DNA of 64,000 nt from Bacteroides sp. (GCA_014803765.1 JAAVBC010000028.1:1-64000); one strand, 5' to 3'; positions 30,324 to 39,707 are shown, numbered from the stretch's first letter. Program-made: numbers and translations. The notes: generated from the letters alone by a model not told the origin.

Positions 30324-31700
30324 TTATCCGAGGGGTTCGAGTTTTACAGTGAAGTGGCGCATGAGAGGAGCTTCCCATTTAATCTTCACACCGCGAGTGA
30401 TTTCATGGCGGCGATCGTAGACATTCTTGAGGGCAGCTGCGATGACATCCATGTGATTGTTAGTGTATGTGCGGCGGCAGATGCAAAGACGAAGGAAGTC
30501 ATTACCACCGAAACGGTTTTCGCGAGTGATAGGATCGCGGTCAGCAAGGAGATAGCCGATTTCGCAACCGCGGACACCTGCTTCGCGATACAGCTCGATA
30601 GTCAGAGTCTGAGCGGGGAATTCCTCTTTGGGGATGCGATCGAGCACTTTATCGGCATCGATGAATACAGCGTGACCGCCGACGGGACGCTGATAGGGAA
30701 TGCCATATTCGTCAAGTTTCTTGGCGAGATATTCTACCTGCTTGATGCGTGTTTCAAGCATGTCGAATTCAGTGTTTTCGTCAAGACCTACTGCGAGGGC
30801 TGCCATGTCGCGACCATTCATGCCGCCGTAAGTAAGGAATCCTTCGAAGGGGATGAGGAAGAGTTTCGCACCCTCATAGATATCTTCCCAGCGGGTTGCG
30901 ATAAAGCCACCCATATTCACGAGACCATCTTTCTTGGAAGACATTGTCATAGCGTCAGCATAGCTGAACATTTCGCGGCAGATCTCCTTGATAGTCTTAT
31001 CCTTAAACTCCGGTTCGCGAGTCTTGATGAAATATGCGTTTTCAGCAAAACGAGCTGAGTCGAAGATTACTCGTTTGCCATATTTGTCAGCGAGTTTACG
31101 CACGCCACGCAGATTTTCCATGCTGACGGGCTGACCACCGGCTGTATTGTTGGTGATAGTAACGATGATGAAGGGAATCTTATCTGCATCCTTTTCAAGC
31201 ACAGCTTCGAGTTTCTTGAGATCAACGTTACCCTTGAAAGGAACTTCGAGCTGAGTATCTTTTGCTTCGTCTACAGTGCAGTCAACTGCGAATGCCTTGC
31301 GGCTTTCGATATGTCCCTTAGTAGTGTCGAAGTGTGAGTTGCCGGGTACGATATCCCCTTCTTTTACGAGGTGGGAGAAAAGGACATTCTCTGCAGCACG
31401 ACCCTGATGAGTCGGAAGGACGTACTCAAAACCGGTGATTTTACCAATAGTGTCCTTAAGCTCGTAGAAAGAACGTGCACCGGCGTAAGATTCATCGCCG
31501 GTCATCATAGCTGCCCACTGACGGTCGCTCATTGCGCCTGTACCGGAGTCTGTCAGACAGTCAATATAGACTTGCTCAGAACGAAGACCGAAGACGTTGT
31601 AGTCAACTTCCTTCAACCATTTTTCGCGTTCTTCACGAGTGCTTTTTTTGATGGGTTCTACCATCTTGATTTTCCATGATTCTGCAAAGGGAATTTCCAT
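30324..31700 (-). CDS. tnaA: Tryptophanase (tryptophan indole-lyase)
   Basis: beta-eliminating lyase family; FDTT, DSARFAENAYFI and VRGCEIG resemble remembered tryptophanase rather than tyrosine phenol-lyase (FTTT, DATRCVENAYFI, MERG). Confidence 0.88.
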   Translation of the reverse strand: MEIPFAESWKIKMVEPIKKSTREEREKWLKEVDYNVFGLRSEQVYIDCLTDSGTGAMSDRQWAAMMTGDESYAGARSFYELKDTIGKITGFEYVLPTHQGRAAENVLFSHLVKEGDIVPGNSHFDTTKGHIESRKAFAVDCTVDEAKDTQLEVPFKGNVDLKKLEAVLEKDADKIPFIIVTITNNTAGGQPVSMENLRGVRKLADKYGKRVIFDSARFAENAYFIKTREPEFKDKTIKEICREMFSYADAMTMSSKKDGLVNMGGFIATRWEDIYEGAKLFLIPFEGFLTYGGMNGRDMAALAVGLDENTEFDMLETRIKQVEYLAKKLDEYGIPYQRPVGGHAVFIDADKVLDRIPKEEFPAQTLTIELYREAGVRGCEIGYLLADRDPITRENRFGGNDFLRLCICRRTYTNNHMDVIAAALKNVYDRRHEITRGVKIKWEAPLMRHFTVKLEPLG

Positions 31701-31751
31701 TGTATCAGTGCTTTTTATATATTAGATTAGTTATTGGAATTTGCTATATCG

Positions 31752-31783
31752 CAAAGTTAAAACATTTAATCTAAATATGCAAA
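31752..31783 (-). promoter_or_regulatory. Bacteroidetes-type promoter for tnaA
   Basis: Minus strand TTTG (31783-31780) -N20- TAACTTTG (31759-31752). Confidence 0.8.
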
Positions 31784-31848
31784 AAATATAACAAAAATAT
31801 TTATTATTTATTGGTAATCAATTGAATGATAGTGTTATAGTATAGTTC

Positions 31849-32784
31849 CTATTTCTCTGTAAGCACTGGAGTAAGAGTATAACCCTTTTGGGAAAGAAGG
31901 CTGATAATTCCGTCGGGACCGGGAAGATGAAGCGCTCCGACTGCTATAAAGGTTGGATAGGACTCGATAATTGCCGGAATCTTATCTACCCAGTTAATAT
32001 TTCTCTTGCGAACAAGTGCATCGGTAAAAGCCGGGTTGCCATCCTCCTGCAGGGATAAAGCATAAAGTTTCTCAATATCTCCTGCAAAGTATGCCTCGTT
32101 AAGTTCTTTTGAGAGAAGGACACATTCTTCCGGATTATTAAGCAGATTGCGTAGATCCTCTACTTGCTCCGAAATAGGAACGAATGTATATAGTAATTCC
32201 GCCTGTTGTTCCGCAGACTCAAGAGGGATAATTTTTCGTCCGGACTCTTTGAATATTCCTTGGATATGAGAATCTAATTGAGCATCATTGTCGAATTCGG
32301 GTATTTCCCTTGCCATAATGCCGACAGTGACAGCCGCTGTTATTGCCATTGGGCGAAGCATGTCAAGCGATTGCAGGGTCAGTCCGGGTGCGGGTGAGAT
32401 TGATTCAAATTTCTTTGCCAGATCAAGATATTCATCAGTCGGGAGCAGCCGGGACAGAGTGCTGTCAGAAGGGGCGATCATGTATTTCTGGGTTGCAAAT
32501 GCGATTGCCATAGGGCTGACTGTCATATCAATTTCTCCGACCTCGATATCACAGGATTCCATTGCTTCTTTAATTGCGGGGATGGAATCGAGAAAGGAGA
32601 GGGGTGCGAGATGGTGAGTGCCCAAAATATAAGAAGGCTTCTCTATGCCATTTCCGGTGATTTTATAGAATACGGAAGCTTGTCCGCAAACGCAAATCAG
32701 TAAAGATAGAATACAAAACGCAAATCTTTGCATGACGAATAGTAAAATTAAATAGAAAACGAAAAATAAATGTAAGCGTTCCAC
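31849..32784 (-). CDS. TraB/GumN family protein
   Basis: SYILGTHHLAPLSFLDSIPAIKEAMESCDIEVGEID; FIAVGALHLPGPDGIISLLSQKGY. Confidence 0.9.
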   Translation of the reverse strand: MERLHLFFVFYLILLFVMQRFAFCILSLLICVCGQASVFYKITGNGIEKPSYILGTHHLAPLSFLDSIPAIKEAMESCDIEVGEIDMTVSPMAIAFATQKYMIAPSDSTLSRLLPTDEYLDLAKKFESISPAPGLTLQSLDMLRPMAITAAVTVGIMAREIPEFDNDAQLDSHIQGIFKESGRKIIPLESAEQQAELLYTFVPISEQVEDLRNLLNNPEECVLLSKELNEAYFAGDIEKLYALSLQEDGNPAFTDALVRKRNINWVDKIPAIIESYPTFIAVGALHLPGPDGIISLLSQKGYTLTPVLTEK

Positions 32785-32853
32785 TGATGAAGGCGAAACG
32801 AGATGCTAATATCGCATAAATGGATGAAATAACGAAATTATAGGAATATAAAA

Positions 32854-32885
32854 ATTGATTGTTGAGGAAAAATGTTTTATATTTG
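32854..32885 (+). promoter_or_regulatory. Near-consensus promoter for HU / HU-LysM operon
   Basis: ATTG (32854-32857) -N20- TATATTTG (32878-32885). Confidence 0.55.
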
Positions 32886-32943
32886 TAGATATAACCCAAA
32901 ACAGGGCAAATAAATTGCGAAAGCAAATGAAATTTTTAAGGAT

Positions 32944-33207
32944 ATGGCTTTAGTTGATGATATTGCTTACGACTGCAAGGCGAGGAAAGAGGATGTGCAG
33001 AATGTGCTCGATGATTTCTTCAGTATTCTGGCAGATACATTAGTTGATATGGACACTCTTATCATACCCGGTTTCGGTCAGTTTGAAGCAAAGAAACGTA
33101 AGGAGAGAGTGACAGTTCACCCCGCCACGGGGCGCAGGTTACTGGTGCCTCCGAAGATAGTAGTCGGATTTAAACCATCAGGAGTATTAAAAAGCAAGTT
33201 AAAATGA
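32944..33207 (+). CDS. HU family DNA-binding protein
   Basis: 87 aa; IPGFGQFEAKKRKERVTVHPATGRRLLVPPKIVVGFKPSGVLKSKL. Confidence 0.88.
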   Translation: MALVDDIAYDCKARKEDVQNVLDDFFSILADTLVDMDTLIIPGFGQFEAKKRKERVTVHPATGRRLLVPPKIVVGFKPSGVLKSKLK

Positions 33208-34601
33208 ATAATAAGGTTACTCTCAATAAAATAATCAAGATTCTTTCTGAAAGAAGCGGGAAGAATCCGCAGATGTGTGAGGATATACTCAAAGGTCTGT
33301 TTAAGCATATAGCATCATCCTTGGAAGAGGGTGAGACAATTAAGATCAAAGGTTTTGGAACATTCAAATTGTCGCGTGTGGAATCGCGCAAGAGTGTGGA
33401 TGTGACCAACGGGCAGGAGAACGAAATCCCGGCACATGATCGGATTGTATTCGTGCCGTCTAAGGAATTGGCTTCAGCTGTTAATGCTCCCTTTGAGATG
33501 TTTGAGACTATAGAGCTGGATGAAGAAATTCTTGAAGAGGAATTGGCAAAGGCAGAAGTGGCAGGCGAATCGCTTCTTGTTCAGGAGTATGGATCTCAAT
33601 TGATTATTGATGAAGAGAAAGAAGATGAATTATTGAAGGAACATCCTGATCTGAAGAAAGTGATAGAAGCGGATTCAAAAGAAGAATCAGAAGAACCGAC
33701 AGTAGAGGCTCAAGAAGAAAAAGAGGAGCCGACTGCAGAAGAACTGCCTGCAGAAAAGGAACCCGCCAAGGATGAAGAACTCGTAAAGGAAGAAGCATCT
33801 GCTGAAGTAGAGTCACCCGCTGAAGAGGCATCACCTGCTGAGGAAGAAGTACCCGCTGAAGTGGAGGTGGCGGCTGAAGAGGACTCTCCTGCTGAGAAGG
33901 AGAATACTACTGATGAGGAGGAAAATATTGCAGATGAGGATGAATCAGAGAAGGAAGACTACAATGAACCTTCTGATTATTCGCAAAATGATAAGGGAAG
34001 TTTCCGTCATGGTTTCCTCTGGGGTGTTTTGGGTGCTTTATTAGTGTTCATTCTGGGATTATTCGCATTGTGGATGCTTAACGATGACTTTGCAGAATGG
34101 GGAAAAAGTATGTTCTCAAGATCCGGATCAAATGTTGAAGTCGGTCCGGCTGACACTGTTAAAGTAGAGAATCCATCTGATTCAGCGATAGACAATGAAG
34201 AGGGTGAAATTCTCATGCAAGAAAATGATTTAAGCGAAGCAGAAGCCGGAGTTCCTGATATAGTGGAAGACGCGTCTGCCGAGAATGCTGTTCCGACGGC
34301 TCCTTCCGACAAAGCTGAAAAGGCTGCACAAAGTAATAAGTCGACAGCAGGACCCGTGTATGACACTATAACCACTACCCATTATCTGACTACAATGGCA
34401 AAGAGACATTATGGTAATTATCATCTCTGGCCCTACATATATAAGGAGAATAGCAAGATATTAGGGCATCCGAACAGGATTCGTCCGGGAACAAAAGTCG
34501 TTATCCCGGATCTTAAAAAATATGGAGTGGATCCCAACAATCCCAAGGATATAGAGAAAGCCCGACGTCTGGGAACGGAAATCTATAAAAAGTATGAATA
34601 G
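33204..34601 (+). CDS. HU-domain protein with acidic linker, one TM helix and C-terminal LysM-like domain
   Basis: HU-like N-terminus (IKIKGFGTFKLSRVESRKSVDV), Glu/Ala/Pro-rich linker, TM HGFLWGVLGALLVFILGLFALWML, C-terminus THYLTTMAKRHYGNYHLWPYIYKENSKILGHPNRIRPGTKVVIPD; ATGA overlap with upstream HU. Confidence 0.85.
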   Translation: MNNKVTLNKIIKILSERSGKNPQMCEDILKGLFKHIASSLEEGETIKIKGFGTFKLSRVESRKSVDVTNGQENEIPAHDRIVFVPSKELASAVNAPFEMFETIELDEEILEEELAKAEVAGESLLVQEYGSQLIIDEEKEDELLKEHPDLKKVIEADSKEESEEPTVEAQEEKEEPTAEELPAEKEPAKDEELVKEEASAEVESPAEEASPAEEEVPAEVEVAAEEDSPAEKENTTDEEENIADEDESEKEDYNEPSDYSQNDKGSFRHGFLWGVLGALLVFILGLFALWMLNDDFAEWGKSMFSRSGSNVEVGPADTVKVENPSDSAIDNEEGEILMQENDLSEAEAGVPDIVEDASAENAVPTAPSDKAEKAAQSNKSTAGPVYDTITTTHYLTTMAKRHYGNYHLWPYIYKENSKILGHPNRIRPGTKVVIPDLKKYGVDPNNPKDIEKARRLGTEIYKKYE

Positions 34602-34666
34602 GCTGTAAGACCCCGCCCTTCTACATACTTAATCGGCACAGATACAAAATATCCGAGATATAAGAT

Positions 34667-34706
34667 AAGCGCCATGCTTCCCCTGATGGGTAGAAGCATG
34701 GCGCTT
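34667..34706. terminator. Bidirectional hairpin terminator
   Basis: aagcgccatgcttc...gaagcatggcgctt, T-tract. Confidence 0.8.
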
Positions 34707-34718
34707 TTCTTTTTTCTA

Positions 34719-36290
34719 TTATTTTGTATTTTCATTTGAGGGTGGCGGAGGCGTTCCTGTTGAGGAATCCGTATGAGAAGTGGCTTTTCCATTAACGTCC
34801 GCCGGAGTGGGCACGTCTCCCGGAAATGATGGATAGGTGGAGGCTGGAGACTCCGGGGTTCCTCCCTTTTGGAGGAAGGGGTAGGGTAGCCCATAGAAGA
34901 GAGTGGGATCCGCACCGGCTTCCAATACGCCGTTGAGCACCTCATCACGTCCGGAGGCATTCTCGTAGGTGTAAAGATGGAATCTACCCATCATGATTGC
35001 AATATGCTCGAAGATCGCAGACTGTATAGCTTCATAAGGGAGCCATTTAGATGTATTGGTAAAGCAATACACTTGTAGAGGTATGCCGACGGAAGTCTGG
35101 GCGAGCGTCGATATGAAGCAATCATCGGAAGCAACGTGGCTGACATGAGGATGTGCGTCAAGATAGAGTTTGACGTATGCCCTGAAAATACCGAGGTTAG
35201 TGTCAATTGAACCATCTACAAGACCTTCGGAGTTATTCACATTCTCTACTTTGCCGGCTGCTTTCTGGGCTCTCTTTTTCGATATCCATTCAGAGAGGAG
35301 AGGAATTGATGCATACGTATCAAGCATCTTTTCATCACAAGGAAGCACTGAATCGCAATCAATCATATAGCTGCGGCAAATACGACGCGTCCCGGATTCC
35401 TGCATCGGTCGGTAGTTGGTAAACGAACCTGATATAAGGCTATAGGGAGGAAGAGTAGTGACGGTTTTATCAAAATTCTGTACTTTTACGGAGGTAAGAG
35501 TGACCTCAATTACATTGCCATTAGCGTCAGTGCCCGGCACCTTTATCCAATCGCCTACATGAAGAGAGTCGTTTTCAGACAGCTGCACCCCTGCCACTAC
35601 GCCGAGGATACTGTCTTTGAACACCAACATAAGCACCGCAGCGAAAGCACCGAGACCTGCCAAAAGGCTTCCCGGAGATTTATTGACGATAACTCCTATG
35701 ACAATAATAGCGAAGATGAGCCAAATAATACCCTTTATCAGCTGAACGAGACCTTTCAAAGGGAGTTTCTTTTTATTTTCTCGTGCATCGACATGGCTCC
35801 ATATCACCATCGCTAATATATTCAGCGAAAGTGCTACTATATACACTATATATATCCACGTCAGTCGGGAAAGCCATGCAGCTAATGTCTGCTTGCCAGT
35901 CATAGTGAACTGCAGGAAGATCAGAAAGACGATTGCCGGTATGATACGACAAATTTTGGTGAAGAATCCTGATTCTTTCAAGCGAACATAGACATCATAT
36001 TTTACAATCTTCGACAAATGATTGACAGCCATGAGAATCACCCATTTTGCCGCCTGTCCGATTATGATTGCAATCAGAAATACGAGAATTGCATACAGGG
36101 TCGTGGATAAGAAGGTGTTATGTTCCAATCCGACAAGAGATAATACCCAATTGACTGCTGACATTATCCAGTGAGCCACTGTATAATAGCTCTCTTCCGA
36201 CACACCCGACAGCTCAACATGCGGCATTGGAGCCTCTTCTTTATGTTTGAGCGCTTCGGGGATAAGCAAAAGCATTGAATTTAGATTCAT
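34719..36290 (-). CDS. Mechanosensitive ion channel family protein (MscS-like)
   Basis: Multi-TM N-terminus then GVQLSENDSLHVGDWIKVPGTDANGNVIEVTLTSVKVQNFDKTVTTLP. Confidence 0.92.
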   Translation of the reverse strand: MNLNSMLLLIPEALKHKEEAPMPHVELSGVSEESYYTVAHWIMSAVNWVLSLVGLEHNTFLSTTLYAILVFLIAIIIGQAAKWVILMAVNHLSKIVKYDVYVRLKESGFFTKICRIIPAIVFLIFLQFTMTGKQTLAAWLSRLTWIYIVYIVALSLNILAMVIWSHVDARENKKKLPLKGLVQLIKGIIWLIFAIIVIGVIVNKSPGSLLAGLGAFAAVLMLVFKDSILGVVAGVQLSENDSLHVGDWIKVPGTDANGNVIEVTLTSVKVQNFDKTVTTLPPYSLISGSFTNYRPMQESGTRRICRSYMIDCDSVLPCDEKMLDTYASIPLLSEWISKKRAQKAAGKVENVNNSEGLVDGSIDTNLGIFRAYVKLYLDAHPHVSHVASDDCFISTLAQTSVGIPLQVYCFTNTSKWLPYEAIQSAIFEHIAIMMGRFHLYTYENASGRDEVLNGVLEAGADPTLFYGLPYPFLQKGGTPESPASTYPSFPGDVPTPADVNGKATSHTDSSTGTPPPPSNENTK

Positions 36291-36402
36291 ATTTCCTGTA
36301 TTAGTTAATAATTCAAGTGGAAACCTTATTTTTAATAATTACAATAGAGGGAGGCTAAAAGTTCATATCAGTAACTACACATTGCGGACAGAAATGAAAA
36401 AG

Positions 36403-36437
36403 TCCCTCCGAGGTCAGAAGTGTCAACCTCGGAGGGA
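36403..36437 (-). terminator. Terminator downstream of alpha-amylase
   Basis: tccctccgaggt...acctcggaggga; T-rich on minus strand. Confidence 0.7.
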
Positions 36438-36464
36438 TTTTGAAAAAAGATATTATTGATCGGC

Positions 36465-38627
36465 TTAGAGCGCTACTTTGTAGCTTTTGCCGTTAACAAC
36501 CTTGATATAGATACCCTTTTCAGGATTGTTTACGCGCTGACCCTGGAGGTTGAACCAGACAGCTTCGCCATTCTCAGTGATGGGAACAGTGACTACGGCT
36601 GTTGTGCTGCTTAGCGTAAGAGTCATTTTAGAGAGATCAGCCTTTACAGCATAGATGCCGGGAGTTGTCTTCCAGGCGCAAGCACCTGATGCGCTGACAT
36701 TGACGGGATAAAGCACGATCTTGCTATCCGAGTTCACTGAGATAGGCTCATCATTACTTGCAGCGCCATATCTGTCTGCGTCATTTGCGAGAGTCCAGTC
36801 GCCGTCAGTTGTATCAAGCTGAGTAAGGAAAGAGAAGTAAGCCGAACCATCTCCGGAATCAGCAAATTCAATAGAATCCCATTCGTAGACACCATTATTC
36901 TTGACATTCTGTGCGACTCCATGAGCTGATGCCCAATTGAGGTTGCTGATGTTTCCGATGAGATATAGGTTAGCAGGATAATTGCCCGGGTTTACGATGG
37001 GAGGTTCGGGATTCGTGCCTCCTCCTGAATAAACTCCCTGATCACCTGAGGTATTGTAGATGTGATTGGCTACAGCTACAAAATCGGAAGTCTTGGTAGC
37101 GTCGCCATCGCCTGCATTGAAGAGGATTCCGGTTGTGCCTGCAGGGACAGTGTACGACCATACATTATTGCTGTCGGCAACCTTTGTCATGGCAACGCCG
37201 GGCCATGTTGACTCCGTTCCTCCCCAATAGTGGATATAGGGAGTTGTCCATTTCGAATTAGAGTTATCGAAATATACATTGAAGGCAGTTGAAGGATTTA
37301 CGGGATCAACGGGTTCGACGGGTTGAACGCCGCCACCGGTTGTAGACCATACACAATAGCCATTTCCGGATGCTACGATCTGAGAATCGTTGTAGCCGGA
37401 GGGCGAAGCCATTGCAGAGCCGACCTTCACGGCGAGTTTACCGCGTTTTCCGGTAATTTCAGCCATATAGCAATCGCGGTCGGCACGAAGAACTGTCACT
37501 GCGCTCTGATTGTGGACGCCTACAGCGTTGCGGGCTGCAATAAGTTTCTGGAGTGCTGCCTTATTCTCGATATAGTGAGGATAGAACACACAGGGGGTGC
37601 CGGGAGAGCAGAGAAGGAAGGCATAAGCAGCCATCACATTGCCGTTAAATTTATTCCAGCTGTCGCGATATGTGTCATGATTATCAATGAAAGTGACGGC
37701 ATACTGCGGATATCCGAAATGAATCATTCCGGCAGGTTGGTCTGTTGTGCCGTTGGCTTTCCATGCGAGTTTCGACATGTCGTTGCTTGAGAAGGCTTCA
37801 TTCATTGCATATTTGCAGGGGAAGTCGAAAGCGGCGCTTTGTCTGCCAGTCGCTTCAATCCAAGCTGCCACTGCATCGTAGCTTCCATCCCAATATTCGC
37901 CTACAGAGTAGGTAGGTTTGGATGCTTCGTTGTAGATTTTATTATAATAGCCTGAATAGCCTTTTGTCATATCATAACGGAAACCGGCATATCCGAGATC
38001 CTGAATCAGGAATGTGCAATACGCTTTGCAGTTTTCTTGCACTGTAGCATTAGTGTGGTCAAGGTCGCGTGAACCGTCGAAATCTTCACCGGTGTCGGGC
38101 GCACCTGTCGGTTTAGCTTGTCCTGAGGCATTTCTTACTTCATCTGTAGAGCAGATATGTTCCGGACCAAGTTTGTAAGTTTTTCCATTCCAGGTTTCAG
38201 AGGGGAAGTTAGTCCAGTTGGATACACCGCTTCGATGGTTGATGACAACGTCCTCGATGATGTCAGTGCCCTTCTCCTTGAATGTCTTGATCATTGTGCG
38301 AAGCTGCGCTTCCGTACCAAAAGAGGAGTTGTGGTTGGTAAACCAATAGACCGGATCATAGCCCATACTGGGGTTGGAGGCAGCCTTTGCGCTATTGGGC
38401 ACCCAGATGACCTTGAAATATTTCGACAATTCCTCGGCGTTGGCTGTGAGAGTCGCCCATTTGGTATTGTTAGTGCCGCTATAGGAATCCCAATAGAACC
38501 CCTGAAGCATTACACCCTCGAAATTAGCAGGCCATGCATAGTTGGCAGCGTTGGCGCTTATAGCGGAGCCCGTAAGAGCGAGCATGGAAAGCGCGAGCTT
38601 CCAACATGATTTAGTAGAGAATTTCAT
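36465..38627 (-). CDS. Secreted GH13 alpha-amylase with CBM26-like and second starch-binding-type module and T9SS-like C-terminus
   Basis: GFRYDMTKGYSG, VGEYWDGSYD, FIDNHDTYRD GH13 motifs; FNVYFDNSNSKWTTPYIHYWGGTESTWPGVAM CBM module. Confidence 0.95.
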   Translation of the reverse strand: MKFSTKSCWKLALSMLALTGSAISANAANYAWPANFEGVMLQGFYWDSYSGTNNTKWATLTANAEELSKYFKVIWVPNSAKAASNPSMGYDPVYWFTNHNSSFGTEAQLRTMIKTFKEKGTDIIEDVVINHRSGVSNWTNFPSETWNGKTYKLGPEHICSTDEVRNASGQAKPTGAPDTGEDFDGSRDLDHTNATVQENCKAYCTFLIQDLGYAGFRYDMTKGYSGYYNKIYNEASKPTYSVGEYWDGSYDAVAAWIEATGRQSAAFDFPCKYAMNEAFSSNDMSKLAWKANGTTDQPAGMIHFGYPQYAVTFIDNHDTYRDSWNKFNGNVMAAYAFLLCSPGTPCVFYPHYIENKAALQKLIAARNAVGVHNQSAVTVLRADRDCYMAEITGKRGKLAVKVGSAMASPSGYNDSQIVASGNGYCVWSTTGGGVQPVEPVDPVNPSTAFNVYFDNSNSKWTTPYIHYWGGTESTWPGVAMTKVADSNNVWSYTVPAGTTGILFNAGDGDATKTSDFVAVANHIYNTSGDQGVYSGGGTNPEPPIVNPGNYPANLYLIGNISNLNWASAHGVAQNVKNNGVYEWDSIEFADSGDGSAYFSFLTQLDTTDGDWTLANDADRYGAASNDEPISVNSDSKIVLYPVNVSASGACAWKTTPGIYAVKADLSKMTLTLSSTTAVVTVPITENGEAVWFNLQGQRVNNPEKGIYIKVVNGKSYKVAL

Positions 38628-38736
38628 GATGAAAAGTAAGTTATTATTTAGTTAATTAGATATTCGAAAATAGTTGATGCCATTCTGAGCAGCAGTGTTA
38701 AGATGCACCGCATCTTCCGCATTCTCAGCAACCTTG

Positions 38737-38768
38737 CAAATTTACATAAATAATTACAAACCGCCAAT
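38737..38768 (-). promoter_or_regulatory. Near-consensus promoter for alpha-amylase
   Basis: Minus strand ATTG (38768-38765) -N20- TAAATTTG (38744-38737). Confidence 0.5.
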
Positions 38769-38973
38769 TTATTCTCTCAAAAAAAGACGAGATTGACGGA
38801 TATAACACGTGGTTACATAATCGTCGTTAGCCGCTTTTGGGGGGTAAATGATATAACAGTTTTCGACTGCAAGTTACGACAGTTGTATAAAATTTTGTTA
38901 GTTTTGTATCCTCAAAATAATATGACTAAATTAGATTTAGATATCTCATATTAATCTGTTGTAAATCTCACAT

Positions 38974-39318
38974 TTATAATATAGCTGCAATATTGCGGAT
39001 TGAAGATAGACGCTTCATAAATGAAGCATCAGACTTTGCTACCTGCATATTATAATCATTTTGCAGATTAAGCAATAGATCTGCCGGAATATTTAATGCC
39101 GCTTCTATTAATAAAGCCATTTCTGTATTAACCCCCCTCTTGCCTTTGATAATCTCATTAAGTAGAGAAGGCTTAATGCCTATGCTTTCAGCGAGCTTTG
39201 CCTGAGTAATACTATTTGCCTCAAGTTCATCCTTAATAAGTTCACCCGGGTGAGTTGGCTCAAATGGAGTGAGATTGTTTGCAACCATATCCGGTGAAAC
39301 GCCTTGTAATGTAATCAT
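38974..39318 (-). CDS. higA: HigA-type XRE family antitoxin
   Basis: THPGELIKDELEANSITQAKLAESIGIKPSLLNEIIKGKRGVNTEMALLIEAAL; start at MITLQG (39318) or MVANNL (39288). Confidence 0.9.
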   Translation of the reverse strand: MITLQGVSPDMVANNLTPFEPTHPGELIKDELEANSITQAKLAESIGIKPSLLNEIIKGKRGVNTEMALLIEAALNIPADLLLNLQNDYNMQVAKSDASFMKRLSSIRNIAAIL

Positions 39319-39637
39319 AGCAATCGTAATGGTTTGAGAGTTCAACAATATTACAGATAGTAGGAATCGGCTCTTCGTTAGTTTCTTGCATAGTAAACTC
39401 GATTCGATACTGATCATTAACGCGAATAGAGAATCGCCCGGCTTTAGTTCCTCTTAAAGCCTCAAAATTCAAAGAATTAATACGAAATAAATCCTCTTTG
39501 CGGGAAGCCCATTTCAGGTAATCTACGCCACGCTTGTAGCGTTTGATTACATCAATCCTGTAACGATGTTTTTTATCGCTACACTCTCCTTTAGTATACA
39601 GGTCTCTCAAATATTCTTCTCCGAATTCGACTATCAT
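39260..39637 (-). CDS. higB: HigB/RelE-superfamily toxin
   Basis: LNFEALRGTKAGRFSIRVNDQYRIEFTM...VELSNHYD; overlaps higA. Confidence 0.9.
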   Translation of the reverse strand: MIVEFGEEYLRDLYTKGECSDKKHRYRIDVIKRYKRGVDYLKWASRKEDLFRINSLNFEALRGTKAGRFSIRVNDQYRIEFTMQETNEEPIPTICNIVELSNHYDCYDYITRRFTGYGCKQSHSI

Positions 39638-39654
39638 ATAATTCTATTACGATG

Positions 39655-39686
39655 CAAAGATATAAAAAGTTTTCAAAATTCACAAA
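39655..39686 (-). promoter_or_regulatory. Promoter of higBA with -33 element inside palindrome
   Basis: Minus strand TTTG (39686-39683) -N20- TATCTTTG (39662-39655). Confidence 0.8.
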
Positions 39687-39697
39687 TTTGTGAATTT
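39676..39697. promoter_or_regulatory. 22-bp perfect palindrome, candidate HigA/HigBA operator
   Basis: aaattcacaaatttgtgaattt. Confidence 0.75.
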
Positions 39698-39707
39698 AAA
39701 TATGCTT

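Noticed and set aside
30354-31058. Plus-strand ORF of 234 aa
   Set aside because: Antisense to tnaA; no family resemblance.
30324-31700. Tyrosine phenol-lyase call
   Set aside because: Positions that distinguish the two enzymes (FDTT, DSARFAENAYFI, EIG) read as tryptophanase-like from recalled family sequences.
33660-33960. Acidic repeat DNA as a separate repeat element
   Set aside because: It is the in-frame Glu/Ala/Pro-rich linker of the HU-LysM gene.
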